DNA of 64,000 nucleotides from AP-15 sp963788085 (GCA_963788085.1 CAWBFS010000009.1:124001-188000), one strand, 5' to 3'; counted from the first letter of the stretch, positions 15,790 through 26,447 are shown. Program-made: numbers and translations. The notes: a model not told the origin generated them from the letters alone.

Positions 15790-16345
15790 GGCGACGCAGC
15801 CCGAGCGTCGGCCGAGCCGGTACGGACTTTGAGGCGTTCCTCAAATTGCCGCTGGCAATTCATCTTCGGCAAGGATTGAACTCGCCGCTCCACACCATTC
15901 GAGTAGGCACGGGAGATTGGAAGTCCAGCTTCTCCGCCGGCTCGATTTGCGCGGGCTCGCGCTTGCTCGGGAAAATCCATCGCCTCTCGTCCCTCGGCTA
16001 TGGGTGGCCGACGAATTGGCGCAGCCGCGCCGCTCAAACAAGGTTCGTTGCTTCGTGATTAGGACGATACTCGTCTCCGGCGGCGGCCATCGTCAAGATG
16101 ATGGTTCCCAGCGCATCAGGCTGACATGGACGGCCATCACCTCGCCGACAAAACCCGCCTCGACCAATTCCTTCTTGTGCATCAAGGCAGGATTAATTCC
16201 TTACTGAGCCTCGGGGGCCAAAGACCGATCTCATCGGACTGACAGTGGCTGCCGCCTTGCTGCACCGACGATTGATCCTGCGCCGGCACTCCGCACAAAT
16301 GTGCGGTAATCTGTGCCCGGGCCAGAAAGATTGGGCTGGAAAACC
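15790..16345. other. Intergenic stretch without a convincing gene
   Basis: About 550 bases. Open frames on both strands are short, Arg/Ser rich and without plausible ribosome sites or recognisable motifs. No tRNA, palindrome array or FixK-type site was seen. Confidence 0.5.
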
Positions 16346-16924
16346 ATGGGAAGAGATCGGCTGACCGCGTTCAGCGATGGCGTCATTGCCATCATCATCA
16401 CGATAATGGGGCTGGAATTGAAGGTTCCGCACGGAGCAGATTGGAACGCGCTTGGCAGCCTGGTTCCGGTGTTTCTGAGCTACGTGCTCAGTTTTGTGTA
16501 CGTGGCGATCTATTGGAACAACCATCATCACCTGCTCCATACTGTTACGAGGGTCGATGGGCTGATCCTTTGGGCCAATATGCATCTGCTCTTCTGGCTG
16601 TCCCTGACGCCCTTTGCGACCGGCTGGATGGGCGAGAATAATTTCGCTCCGTTGCCGACTGCGGTTTATGGGGTGGCGCTATTGATGCCGGCTATTGCTT
16701 ATTACCTACTGCAGAGGGCGATCACGAGGACTCAGGGGGCGGAATCGACCCTGGCCAGAGCTCTCGGCAACGATATCAAGGGGAAAATTTCGCCCCTATT
16801 CTATATCGCGGCGATATTGCTGGCGCTCGTCAGCCCCTGGATCTCGGTGGCGCTTTACACACTCGTCGCGCTGATCTGGCTGATCCCGGATCGGCGCATC
16901 GAACACGCGATCAGGCAGGTTTGA
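16346..16924 (+). CDS. TMEM175-family (DUF1211) potassium channel-like membrane protein
   Basis: 192 residues with about six membrane helices. The N-terminal signature RLTAFSDGVIAIIITIMGLE matches the FSDGVxAI motif that lines the pore in TMEM175 channels. Later helices include LSYVLSFVYVAIYWNNHHHL and ILLALVSPWISVALYTLVAL. A single repeat, as in bacterial members that assemble as tetramers. The start at 16346 puts the signature at the usual distance from the N-terminus. Confidence 0.9.
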   Translation: MGRDRLTAFSDGVIAIIITIMGLELKVPHGADWNALGSLVPVFLSYVLSFVYVAIYWNNHHHLLHTVTRVDGLILWANMHLLFWLSLTPFATGWMGENNFAPLPTAVYGVALLMPAIAYYLLQRAITRTQGAESTLARALGNDIKGKISPLFYIAAILLALVSPWISVALYTLVALIWLIPDRRIEHAIRQV

Positions 16925-16988
16925 CGCGCAACGAAGCCGTAGTAGGTTTGCGGGTGACCAATGCCTTGATGGCTAGAGGAGGACGGAA

Positions 16989-18068
16989 ATGCCGATTTCA
17001 GGGGAATTGATAGCCGGCGCATTGGCCGGTCTCGCGTTTGTCGGGTGCAGCCTGTCGAACGCTTCGGCGACGCCGGGTCCTGGGGCGGGGCAGGGGAGGC
17101 GGCGCGAGGTCGTCGTCAACGGCAAGCGGGTCAAGACCGTAGACATCCACGCCCATACCATCGTTCCCGAGGCGGCGGCGGTGATCAACCACCCGCTGGA
17201 GGCGCCGGGGCTGTTGTGGTCCAACGTCTCCGACCGCATCCAGGAGATGGATGCGGAGGGGATCGACGTCGAGGCGCTCAGCATCAACCCCTTTTGGTAT
17301 CGCGCGGAGCGCGATGCTGCGGCCGAGCTGATCAAGATCCAGAACGAGAAGCTGGCCGAGTTCTGCGCTGCCACACCCGACCGCTTTGTCGCCTTCGCGA
17401 CTGTCGCCTTGCAGCATCCCCAGCTCGCCGTCGAGCAGCTCGAATACGGGGTCAAGACGTTGGGGCTGCGCGGCCTCTCGGTCGGCGGCAGTGTCGCGGG
17501 GCAGGAATTGGCCGACCCCAAATTCCACCCGGTCTGGGCCAAGGCCGAGGAGCTCGGCATCCTCATATTCATGCACCCGCTCGGCACCCGGGAATTGGAG
17601 CCGAGCGGCAGGCTCGGCGGCAGCGGCCTTTTGACCAACACGATCGGCAACCCGCTCGAAACCACGATCGCGCTATCGCACCTGATCTTCGAGGGCACTC
17701 TCGACCGCTTTCCGGGCTTGAAGATCTGCGCCGCGCACGGCGGCGGCTTCCTGCCGTCCTACGCCAACCGCTCGGACGCGGTCATCACGACCTTCCCGAA
17801 CCGCGTCGGCCCGTTGCCAAAGAAAAAGCCGACCCAGTACCTGAAGGACGGCCAGCTCTATTTCGACTCGATCATGTTCACGCCCGAGGCAATGCGCCAC
17901 CTGATCGCCGAAACCGGGATCGGCCAGATCATGATCGGCACCGATTACCCGTTCCCGTGGAACCGCGTCCCGGTCGATCACATCATGTCGATCCCGAGCC
18001 TCAGCGACGACGACCGCATCGCGATCCTCGGCGGCACCGCAGCAAAGTTGCTCGGCATCGATTCCTGA
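16989..18068 (+). CDS. Amidohydrolase 2 (ACMSD-like) family metal-dependent hydrolase/decarboxylase
   Basis: 359 residues with GGAGGA ahead of the ATG. An N-terminal hydrophobic stretch with LAFVGC may be a signal or lipobox. Metal ligands of the TIM-barrel fold are visible: DIHAHTI (HxH), the His in IFMHPLGT, AAHGGGFLPSYA and the Asp in MIGTDYPFPW. The family includes ACMSD and resorcylate-type decarboxylases acting on aromatic or enol acids; the substrate cannot be deduced. Downstream and convergent is a CoA-transferase/CoA-lyase pair. Confidence 0.88.
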   Translation: MPISGELIAGALAGLAFVGCSLSNASATPGPGAGQGRRREVVVNGKRVKTVDIHAHTIVPEAAAVINHPLEAPGLLWSNVSDRIQEMDAEGIDVEALSINPFWYRAERDAAAELIKIQNEKLAEFCAATPDRFVAFATVALQHPQLAVEQLEYGVKTLGLRGLSVGGSVAGQELADPKFHPVWAKAEELGILIFMHPLGTRELEPSGRLGGSGLLTNTIGNPLETTIALSHLIFEGTLDRFPGLKICAAHGGGFLPSYANRSDAVITTFPNRVGPLPKKKPTQYLKDGQLYFDSIMFTPEAMRHLIAETGIGQIMIGTDYPFPWNRVPVDHIMSIPSLSDDDRIAILGGTAAKLLGIDS

Positions 18069-18136
18069 GCGGCCGGCACCTGCCGGTGCAACTGCTGATC
18101 AATGGCGGCTCTTCGAGAGTTGAAGAGCCGATGATT

Positions 18137-19057
18137 TCAGGACGCTCCAGTCGAGATCTCCCTCATCCTTAGTTCGCGGGCGGCGATTGCGGCTTCGCGT
18201 TCCAGAAGAAGGCGCGCGCGCTCGACGATCGGCACGTCGATCATCTTGCCGTCGACGGTGACGGCGCCGACACCCTCGGCGAGCGCCTTGTCGTAGGCGC
18301 CGACGACGCGGCGGGCATGGTCGACCTCCTCGGCGCTGGCGCGGAATTCCTCGTTGAGGATCGGGATCTGGCTCGGATGGATGACCGAGGCACCGATGAA
18401 GCCGAGGCGGCGCGAGCGCCGGATCGTCTGCCGGAACGCGTCGAGATCATGGAATTCGGCGACGGTGCCGATGAAGCCCAACGGCATGATGCCGGCGGCC
18501 CGGGCGGCGAAGACCGCCATCTGTTTCGGCATGAAGAGGCCCTCGGCCTCGGGCAAGATCCCGGCCGACAATGCAAAGTCCTCGGCGCCGAGGTTGAGCG
18601 CGCAGAGTCGCGGGTGGGCGCGGGCGATCTCGGCAATGCGGAAGAACGCCGCCGCCGTCTCGACCATCGCAATGAGGCGGGTCGTGCCCGACGCCACACC
18701 GCGCTCGGCTTCAATCTCGTCGACAATTTCGGCGAGCAGTCGCACATGCTCGGGGCCATCTACCTTGGGCAAGGCCAAGGCCAGGACGCGCGGGCCGACC
18801 GCCGCCTCGATGTCGCGCACCGCCAGGCGCAATGGCCGGTTGATGCGGACTACAACATCGGCGCCGCCGCGCGAGACGATCTCCGCCGCCTCCGGAACCA
18901 GGGCGCGCGCCCGCTCCTTCTCGGAGGCGGCGACGCTGTCTTCGAGATCGAGGATGATCGCGTCGGCCCCGCGTCTGGCCGCGCCATCGACAAAGCGCTT
19001 GGCGGTCACCGGCACGAACAGCAGGGAACGCCATACCGGCAGGGCGGCCGCGGTCAT
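18137..19057 (-). CDS. HpcH/HpaI-CitE family CoA-ester lyase
   Basis: 306 residues. WRSLLFVPVTAKRFVDGAA, GADAIILDLEDSVAASEKER, VVVRINRP, LALPKVDGPEHV, MVETAAAFFRIAEIA, LNLGAEDFALSAGI and GASVIHPSQIPILNEEF are hallmarks of the citrate lyase beta-like barrel, with Glu and Asp as magnesium ligands. Members cleave malyl-, methylmalyl- or citramalyl-CoA. It starts within the stop of the CoA-transferase gene (ATGA overlap), so the two proteins probably act in sequence: transfer of CoA to a dicarboxylate, then C-C cleavage. Confidence 0.9.
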   Translation of the reverse strand: MTAAALPVWRSLLFVPVTAKRFVDGAARRGADAIILDLEDSVAASEKERARALVPEAAEIVSRGGADVVVRINRPLRLAVRDIEAAVGPRVLALALPKVDGPEHVRLLAEIVDEIEAERGVASGTTRLIAMVETAAAFFRIAEIARAHPRLCALNLGAEDFALSAGILPEAEGLFMPKQMAVFAARAAGIMPLGFIGTVAEFHDLDAFRQTIRRSRRLGFIGASVIHPSQIPILNEEFRASAEEVDHARRVVGAYDKALAEGVGAVTVDGKMIDVPIVERARLLLEREAAIAARELRMREISTGAS

Positions 19058-20292
19058 GATGCATCTCCGGAGATGCGGATGATTCCTTCGCGCGCGAGCC
19101 CCTCGATTTCCGCGCGATCGAGGCCGAGCGAACCCAGGATCTCGGCAGTGTGCTCGCCGAGCGCCGGCGCCGGGCGTCGCAGCCGGCCTGGCGTCGAAGA
19201 CAGGCGGGGAATGACATTGTGCATCGGCAGTCGCCCCATCTCGGCGTCCGGCAGGTCGACGAGGATCTCGCGGGCGGTCACATGCGGGTCGGCCATGAAC
19301 TGGTCGATGTCGTAGACCGGCGCGGCGGTGACTTCGGCGCGCTCGAACACCTCCATGTTCTCGGCCAAAGTGCGCGCGCCGATGAACGCGACGATCGGCG
19401 CCTCGCAGGCTTCGGCGTTCCTCACCCGGTCGCTGTTGGTACGGAAACGCGGGTCGGTGATCATGTCCTCGCGGCCGATGGCGCGGAACAGCCGCTCGGC
19501 CATCGCCTGGATCGAGGCGGAGATGCCGATGTAGCGGCCGTCGTTGGTGCGGAACACGTTGCGCGGCGAAGTCGTCTCGGAGCGGCTGCCGGTGCGCTCG
19601 CGCACCGTCCCGGTCAGCCGGTAGATCGCCGCTTCGGTCGCGATGAACGAAAACAGCGGGTCGAGCAATGGCAGGTCGATGACCTGGCCGATACCGCCTC
19701 TCGCCTCGACCTGGCGCAGCGCCACCATCACCGCAAAGGCGCCGTAGAGCCCGGCGACCATGTCGGCGAGCGCGGTCGGCGGCAAGGCCGGCTCGCGGTC
19801 GGGAAAACCGGTGCGCGACGCGTAGCCGGACATGCTCTCGACCAGAGTGCCGAAGCCGGGCCGGTCGCGGTAGGGGCCGTCCTGACCCCAGCCGGATACC
19901 CGCAGGATAATGAGGCGCGGATTTTGGCGGTGCAGCACCTCCGGCGCGAACCCCATTGCCTCGAGCGTCCCCGGACGGAAATTCTCGATCAGCACCTGGG
20001 CGGTGGCTAAGAGGTCGAGGAACAGCTCGCGCCCGCGCGCCTCGCGCAGGCTCATCGCCAAGCTCTTCTTGTTGCGCGAATAGACCTTCCAATGGACGCT
20101 GACGCCGTCGGTCTGCCACGCGCGCAGCGGGTCGCCGCGCTTGGGGTCCTCGATCTTGATGACCTCGGCGCCAAAATCGGCGAGCTGCAGGCTGACCATG
20201 TTGCCGGAGACGAGGCGCGACATGTCTATCACGCGCACCCCGTCGAGCGGGCAAGCCGCTTCCGGCTCGAACGATTTCTCGGGCACGCTCAT
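19054..20292 (-). CDS. CaiB/BaiF family (class III) CoA-transferase
   Basis: 412 residues from ATG 20292. LDGVRVIDMSRLVSGNMVSL, FGAEVIKIEDPKRGDPLR, RNKKSLAMSL, VLIENFRPGTLEAMGF and YRDRPGFGTLVESMSGY mark the family; the Asp in LADMVAGLYGA is in the place of the catalytic aspartate. It transfers CoA between acyl donors and acids. Coupled by a 4-base overlap to the lyase. The reading frame is open upstream for about 215 further codons into the efflux pump gene, which should not be read as a fusion. Confidence 0.9.
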   Translation of the reverse strand: MSVPEKSFEPEAACPLDGVRVIDMSRLVSGNMVSLQLADFGAEVIKIEDPKRGDPLRAWQTDGVSVHWKVYSRNKKSLAMSLREARGRELFLDLLATAQVLIENFRPGTLEAMGFAPEVLHRQNPRLIILRVSGWGQDGPYRDRPGFGTLVESMSGYASRTGFPDREPALPPTALADMVAGLYGAFAVMVALRQVEARGGIGQVIDLPLLDPLFSFIATEAAIYRLTGTVRERTGSRSETTSPRNVFRTNDGRYIGISASIQAMAERLFRAIGREDMITDPRFRTNSDRVRNAEACEAPIVAFIGARTLAENMEVFERAEVTAAPVYDIDQFMADPHVTAREILVDLPDAEMGRLPMHNVIPRLSSTPGRLRRPAPALGEHTAEILGSLGLDRAEIEGLAREGIIRISGDAS

Positions 20293-20476
20293 CGGCTCGC
20301 ACCTATGGTCGGCTGCAGGACACAGCACAAGCTTAGTCCCGACCCCGCGGGAAACAAAGTGGAGCGGCCCGTCGAGAGCAGGCCTAGTCGCGCGGCCCTT
20401 TCGTGGATGATTGACTGGGCGCGGATGGTTGCCGGCCAGGACGAGCGCGTGGTCCGATGGGCGGCGGCGCGGGCGG

Positions 20477-23400
20477 CTAAAGCCGCTGAACCATTCGCTG
20501 AGCCGCTCCATGTAGAGATAGGTGACCGGGATCGTAAACAAGGTCAGCGCCTGCGAGACGACGAGGCCGCCGACGACGGCGACGCCCAGCGGCTGGCGCA
20601 ATTCGGCGCCCGCGCCATAGCCGAGCGCGATCGGCAAGATGCCGAAGATCGCCGCCATTGTCGTCATCATGATCGGGCGAAACCGCAGCACCGCGGCCTC
20701 GACGATCGCCTCTTCCGCCGATTTGCCTTCGTGGCGCCGGCGTTCGAGCGCGAAGTCGATCATCATGATCGCGTTCTTCTTGACGATGCCGATCAGCATG
20801 ATGAGGCCGATGACCGCGATGATGCTGAGATCGAAGCCGAAGATCTGCAAGGCCAACAGCGCGCCGACGCTGGCGGGCGGCAAGCTCATCAGGATCGTCA
20901 CCGGGTGGATGAAGCTCTCGTAGAGCACCCCCAGCACGACATAAACCGCAAAGATCGCCGCCCCGATCAGGATGGGCTGTGACGACAGCGAGCTTTGGAA
21001 GGCCTGCGCCGTGCCTTGGAACGATGTCTCGATGCGTGTGTGGCAGCCCCATCGTCGTCATCGCCTGATCGATGCGGTTGACCGCCTCGCCGAGCGAGGT
21101 GCCGGCGGCGAGATTGAAGGACAACGTGACGGCAGGAAACTGGCCCTGATGGTTGACCGATACGGCCGTCGTCGTCGGCACCAGCCGGGCGAATTGGCTC
21201 ACCGGAATGAGCTGGCCGCCCGAACCGTGCACATAAATCCGCGACAGGGCGGAAATGTCCTTTTGGTATGCCGGCTCTACTTCGAGCACTACGTGATAGG
21301 TATTGAGCTGGCCATAGACTTGCGTGACGTAGCGCTGGCCGAAGGCGTCGTAGAGCGTCGTTTCAATGACGTTCGGATTGACCCCGAGACGAGACGCCAG
21401 GTCGCGGTCGATCTGGATCTTCAGTTGCGGGCTCGCCAGCTGCAGGTCGCTCGTAACATCCTCGAGGCCGGGGATCGTCTTCAGCTTGGCTTCGACTTTC
21501 GGGGCCCATTGCTGCAGCTCATCCAAATCGATGTCCTGCAGAGTGTACTGGTACTCGGTCTTCGTCAGCCGGCCGCCGATCCGGATGGTTTGGAGCGGCT
21601 GCAGAAAGGTCTGGATGCCGGGTACCTGGGCGAGCTGCGGCCGCAGCCGATCGATGATCTGAGCCTCCGTTTCCTTGCGCTCATTCCACGGCTTCAGGCT
21701 GATGAAAAAGCGTCCGGTGTTCATGCCGGAGCTGGCGCCGCCGCCGATCGCCGAGCCCACCGTCGCAACGTCGGGATCCTTCAGGATGACCGCCGCCGCC
21801 CTTTGCTGAAGATCGGCCATGCCCATGAACGAGATGTCCGGCGAGGCTTGCGTAAATCCGAAGATCATCCCGGTATCCTCTTCCGGGATGAAGCCCTTCG
21901 GGATCGTCATGAACAGCCAGCCGGTCAGCGCAATCAGCGCCAAATTGACCATCATCGCCCAGAAGCGAAACCGCATCACGACACGCAATGACCGCTGATA
22001 GCCGCTCACCGCCGCTTCGAAAGCCCGTTCGCTCCACCGATAGAGGCGGCCGTGCTTGACCGATCGCGGATCCGCCAGAAAGAGCGCCGCCATCATCGGC
22101 GACAAGGTCAGCGCGATGATAGCCGACAACACGATCGCGGCAGAGACCGTCACGCCGAATTCGCGGAACAGCCGGCCGATGACCCCGCCCATGAACAATA
22201 TCGGGATGAAGACCGCGATCAGGGATATCGTGATCGAGACGATCGTAAAGCCGATCTCACCGGCGCCCTTCAGCGCCGCGGTCAGCGGGTCGTCGCCTTG
22301 TTCCAAGTAACGGTAAATGTTTTCGAGCATGACGATCGCATCGTCGACGACGAGACCGACCGCGAGCGTCAGTCCCATCAGCGACAGATTGTCGAGGCTG
22401 TCGCCGGCTAGGTACAGCACGACAAAGGTCCCGACCAGCGACAGCGGGACCGTGACACTTGGGATCACAGTCGCCCAGAAGCTGCGCAGGAACGCGAATA
22501 TGACAAGAACGACCAGAACGACGGTAAAGCCTAGTGTCAGCTGTACATCGTTGAAGCTGGCGCTGATCGACAATGACCGGTCGCTGACGACGGTCAACTT
22601 AACTGAAGGCGGGATCCCCGCTTCGAGCCGCGGCAGCATCGCCTTGATTCGATCGACGAGCTGAAGCGTGTTCGAGCCGGGCTGACGCCAGATGCCGATC
22701 ATCTCGCCGATGTGGTTGTTGACCCAGTCGAGCTGCAGTGGCGCGTCCGACCCGTCGACGACCCTGCCGATATCCTTGATGCGCACTGGCGCGCCATTGC
22801 GATAGGCGACGATAACCTTGCTCAATCCTTGGGCTTGCAACAATTGTCCATTGGCGCCGATCTGGTAGGCTTGCTGCGGCCCCTGCAATGTTCCGACCGG
22901 CTGCTCTACAGTGTTGTTGGTGATCGCCGTCGCGACGTCGTCCATGCCAAGGCCGCGGGCTGCCAATGCCGCCGGATTGACCTGGACGGTCGGCGCATAT
23001 TTCTGCTCGCCGAAAATGACAACCTGACCGACACCCGGCAGCATCGAAATGCGCTGCGCGATGTTGAGGTCGGCATACTGGTCGAGCTGCTGCAACGGCA
23101 TGACGTCGGAGGTCAGGCCCAGGATGTATACCGGGACGTCGGCAGGGTTGACCTTCTTGTAGGTCGGCGGATTGGGCAATTGCTTGGGCAAGAGCCCGCT
23201 GGCGGCGTTGATCGCGGCCTGAACGTCGGACGCGGCGCCGTCGATGTTGCGCGACAGGTCGAATTGCAACGTGATGACGCTCGTACCCTCGATATTTATC
23301 GAGGTGATCTGGTTGACGCCGGGCAAGGTCGCGAATTGCCGCTCGAGTGGCTGCGCCACCGATGCAGCCATGATGTCCGGGCTGGCGCCCGGCAGGCTCG

Positions 23401-23546
23401 CGCTGACGCTGATCGTCGGAAAATCAACAGTTGGCAGGGCCGCGACCGGCAGCAAATTGTAACCGAGAATGCCGGCAACGAGGAGCGCCGTCATCAACAG
23501 CGCGGTCGCGATCGGCCTGCCGGATAAAGGGTTCCGATATGCTCAT
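20477..23546 (-). CDS. RND efflux transporter permease, MdtB/MdtC-like, with frameshifts
   Basis: About 1020 residues of an HAE1-type pump that uses the proton gradient to expel drugs from the periplasm. Landmarks: GYNLLPVAALPTVDFPTISV, the AVGLVVDDAIVMLENIYR proton-relay segment (two adjacent Asp) and the C-terminal GLIMLIGIVKKNAIMMIDFA. ATG 23546 (MSISEPFIR) overlaps the adaptor stop. One extra base near 23520 and one near 21040 break the frame. No stop precedes the CoA-transferase in the last frame; the 3' end given is the first stop in the alternative frame and is uncertain. Downstream of and coupled to its adaptor. Confidence 0.88.
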
Positions 23547-24805
23547 CGCGGCGTGATCCCGCCGGCGCCCGACGGGGCGGTGGTTATGCCGGTGCTCCCG
23601 ACGCCTTCCGGCCCGATCTCCGGCTCGCGCGCGTCCATTTCGCCCAGACTTCCCGGCTTGACGGCGACTTTGACGCCCGGTGCAAGACCGGTCTGGCCGG
23701 TCGCCACGACCTTGTCGCCGGCTTTGAGCCCTTTACCAATCAGCGCAGTGCCGTTTTCGACATCAGTGGTCGTCACCGGTTGCGGTTTGACGGTGGAATC
23801 AGGCTCGATCAGATAAACGAACGAGCCGGTGGGGCCCATCAGCACGGTATTCGCCGGGACCGTCACGCCATTTTTGACGATATCGAGTTCGAGGTGTGCA
23901 TTGACGAATTCGCCTGGCCACAACGCTGCATCCTGGTTGGCGAATTCCGCCTTCAGGGTCACCATCCCGGTATTCTGGTCGACGGTGTTGTTGACGACTT
24001 TGAGAACGCCTTGCGAGAGCTGCTGGCTATCGGCGCCGTTGAAGGCCAGGACGGTCAAGGGATGCTTAGCCATGGCCTGGCGCACCTGGTCGAGGTCGCG
24101 CTCGGGTATCGTAAACGTCACGTAGATCGGCTTGATCTGGGTGACGACGACAAGCGGCGTCGCGGCGCTGGCCTGCACGAGGTTGCCGATGTCGACGAGC
24201 CGCAGCCCGGTGACGCCGTCGATCGGCGAAGTGATCGAACAATAGGCGACATTGAGTTTGGCGGCATCGATCTGCGCCTGATCGGCCTGCACCGTTGCCT
24301 GAAGCTGCGCGACGGTGGCCTGCTGGGTTTCGTATTGCTGCCGTGTTACCGCCAGATTGGTTTTGAGCAGCGCCGCGTAGCGGGCGAGGTCACGTTGCGC
24401 ATTTTCAAGATTCGCCTGGTCTTTGGCCTTTGTCGCTTCGGCTTGCTCGAGCTGAGCTTGATACGGCCGCGGATCGATCTGCACGAGCAGATCGCCTTTA
24501 CGCACATATTGGCCTTCCTGATAACCGATCTTTTCGATATTCCCGTCGACCCTGCTCTTGACGGTGACGGTATTGAACGCCTCGACCGTGCCCAAACCGC
24601 GCAGGATAATTGGAAAATCCTTCGCTTCCGCTGTCGTGGCGAGAACGGGGACGGCCTGCGGCTGCGGATTTCGCTGGGCCTGCGCGGCAGTGCCCGCGCC
24701 CTGCGCTGTCAAAAACCGCGCACCCAAACCGACGCCGGCAAGCACCAGCAGTATAAGCGCCAGCTTGATCGACCGGCGGACCCAAGATCTATGCACCCTT
24801 GCCAT
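23543..24805 (-). CDS. RND efflux periplasmic adaptor (membrane fusion protein), MdtA-like
   Basis: 420 residues. N-terminal anchor IKLALILLVLAGVGLGARFL, then the barrel-sandwich hybrid halves (VTVKSRVDGNIEKIGYQEGQ; YCSITSPIDGVTGLRLVDIG), an alpha-hairpin rich in Gln/Ala, a beta-barrel domain and a Pro/Gly tail. It bridges the RND pump to an outer-membrane TolC-type channel, which is not encoded here. The stop overlaps the pump ATG by 4 bases. No regulator gene adjoins; 235 bases upstream separate it from divergent surE. Confidence 0.92.
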   Translation of the reverse strand: MARVHRSWVRRSIKLALILLVLAGVGLGARFLTAQGAGTAAQAQRNPQPQAVPVLATTAEAKDFPIILRGLGTVEAFNTVTVKSRVDGNIEKIGYQEGQYVRKGDLLVQIDPRPYQAQLEQAEATKAKDQANLENAQRDLARYAALLKTNLAVTRQQYETQQATVAQLQATVQADQAQIDAAKLNVAYCSITSPIDGVTGLRLVDIGNLVQASAATPLVVVTQIKPIYVTFTIPERDLDQVRQAMAKHPLTVLAFNGADSQQLSQGVLKVVNNTVDQNTGMVTLKAEFANQDAALWPGEFVNAHLELDIVKNGVTVPANTVLMGPTGSFVYLIEPDSTVKPQPVTTTDVENGTALIGKGLKAGDKVVATGQTGLAPGVKVAVKPGSLGEMDAREPEIGPEGVGSTGITTAPSGAGGITPR

Positions 24806-25040
24806 TTCGCTCTCTCAGCGTATTCAACAGCAAGCGAAAAGGCTTGGTTGCGTGGATGGCTAAAAAGCTCACCACCCGATGCAGCGTAGTTAAATTTGAT
24901 TTAATCTTGTCGCATCCGTTTGCGTGCTGCCGCTTCATCATTTGGTTATACGGATTTCTTGGCTATTCCATCCCTGTGGTAGTCAAGAGAAGCTCCGAGA
25001 GGCTGGACTATAACTTTTCTGAAGACAAGGGGTGCGCGCT

Positions 25041-25802
25041 GTGCTGGATCGTATTCTCATAACCAACGACGATGGTATCGAAGCGCCGGGTCTCAAAGTC
25101 CTCGAGCGGATCGCCGGCGAGCTCGCCCAAGAAGTGTGGGTCGTCGCGCCGGAGCATGACCAGAGCGGTGTCTCGCACGCGGTCAGCCTGCATCACCCGA
25201 TCCGGATCAGCGAGCGAGGGCTGCGGCGTTACGGGATCACTGGAACGCCTGGCGACTGCGCCGTCATGGGCGCGTGCCATCTGATGCCCGAGGCGCCGCA
25301 ATTGCTTCTGTCGGGGGTCAATCGCGGCGCCAATCTCGGTCTGGAAACGGTCTTTTCGGGTACGGTCGGCGGAGCGATGACCGGAATGCTGCTCGGCATT
25401 CCGTCGATCGCGCTGAGCCAGGCATGGACCGACCGCGCGCAGGTTCGCTGGGACACCGCCGCCGCAGTCGGCGCCGATGCCGTGCGTCGATTGCTGGCGA
25501 TCGGCTGGAGCGCCGCGACGTGCCTCAACGTCAATTTTCCCGATCTTCCGGCAGAGGACGTCGGCCCTCTCACCCTGGCGCGCCAAGGCCCTGGACTGAT
25601 CCAGGGCATGCAGGTCGAGACCCGCACCGACCCGCGCGGGCTGACCTACCACTGGATCAGCTTTCGGCGCGGGCCCCGCGACCAAGGTCCGGAGAGCGAC
25701 GTCGAGGCATTGCACGCCGGCAATATCGTCGTGACGCCGCTGCGCTACGACCGGACCGACGAGGAAGCCTACGCGATGCTCGCGAAGGCGTTACCGCGCT
25801 AA
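25041..25802 (+). CDS. surE: SurE-type 5'/3'-nucleotidase
   Basis: 253 residues from GTG 25041, preferred over GTG 25032 because AAGGGG is then 7 bases away. ILITNDDGIEAPG gives the metal-binding Asp pair, followed by LLLSGVNRGANLG (Ser and Asn ligands) and SGTVGGAMTGMLLGIPSIAL. SurE dephosphorylates nucleoside monophosphates and is linked to stationary-phase survival. In many proteobacteria it stands beside pcm and nlpD; here it stands alone between an efflux adaptor and a VOC protein. Confidence 0.92.
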   Translation: MLDRILITNDDGIEAPGLKVLERIAGELAQEVWVVAPEHDQSGVSHAVSLHHPIRISERGLRRYGITGTPGDCAVMGACHLMPEAPQLLLSGVNRGANLGLETVFSGTVGGAMTGMLLGIPSIALSQAWTDRAQVRWDTAAAVGADAVRRLLAIGWSAATCLNVNFPDLPAEDVGPLTLARQGPGLIQGMQVETRTDPRGLTYHWISFRRGPRDQGPESDVEALHAGNIVVTPLRYDRTDEEAYAMLAKALPR

Positions 25803-25804
25803 TT

Positions 25805-26338
25805 TTAGCCGTCCGGCCAATCGCGGCGGATCGGGTCGCGTCCGTCCCAATCGACCGCCGCTTCGCGCACGGCATCGAATATGCGGCGCCGCGTCGAGGT
25901 CAGCTCGGCCATTTCGATGACCGTGCCGGGGTGGCCCTCGTTGAGGAAATACAGGAACGGGCCGCGCGGGCTCTCGCCGCGTTGGCCGATCGTCCAGCCG
26001 TTGGCGACTGCCCGGTCGAGCAGTTCATGATAATTTTCGGGCCAGCTCGACCAGTGCTGCAGCCCCTCGTGGCCGGCCGCGAGAAAATCGCGGTACATGC
26101 TAGGCGTATCGTCGCGCTGCTGGATCAGCTCGAGCTGCACGTCGCCGGAATTGGCCAGCGCGATCGTCAGATGGATGTCGTCGAAGCGCTGCTCTTTGTA
26201 CCAGAAGCCGTTGAGCGGCAATCTTTCGGCGATGTACCACGGACCGACGCCGCAGACCTGGACCCAATGGCGTATCGCCTGGTCGATGTCGCGCACCACG
26301 AACCCCATTTGCCGCAGCGGACCGAACAAGCGACTCAT
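25805..26338 (-). CDS. VOC (glyoxalase/bleomycin resistance) superfamily protein
   Basis: 177 residues with an N-terminal VOC module: QMGFVVRDIDQAIRHWVQVC, GVGPWYIAE, QLELIQQRDDTPSMYRDFL and a C-terminal GTVIEMAELT metal-ligand Glu strand. This form resembles glyoxalase_4 proteins related to methylmalonyl-CoA epimerase. The substrate is unknown. It converges with surE (2 bases between the stops). Confidence 0.85.
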   Translation of the reverse strand: MSRLFGPLRQMGFVVRDIDQAIRHWVQVCGVGPWYIAERLPLNGFWYKEQRFDDIHLTIALANSGDVQLELIQQRDDTPSMYRDFLAAGHEGLQHWSSWPENYHELLDRAVANGWTIGQRGESPRGPFLYFLNEGHPGTVIEMAELTSTRRRIFDAVREAAVDWDGRDPIRRDWPDG

Positions 26339-26447
26339 CCCTGTCCCCTCACCACGATTACATCGTCCCGGGGGCTCTCAGTGGCTCTTGGCCGCCTGCC
26401 AGTGTTCGAGAGCTTCGTGGGGCTTTGATATGGCCGGGTCCATGATT

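Noticed and set aside
24890..24910. Possible FixK-type site TTGATTTAATCTTG upstream of surE
   Set aside because: Only the left half matches; the right half has no ATCAA.
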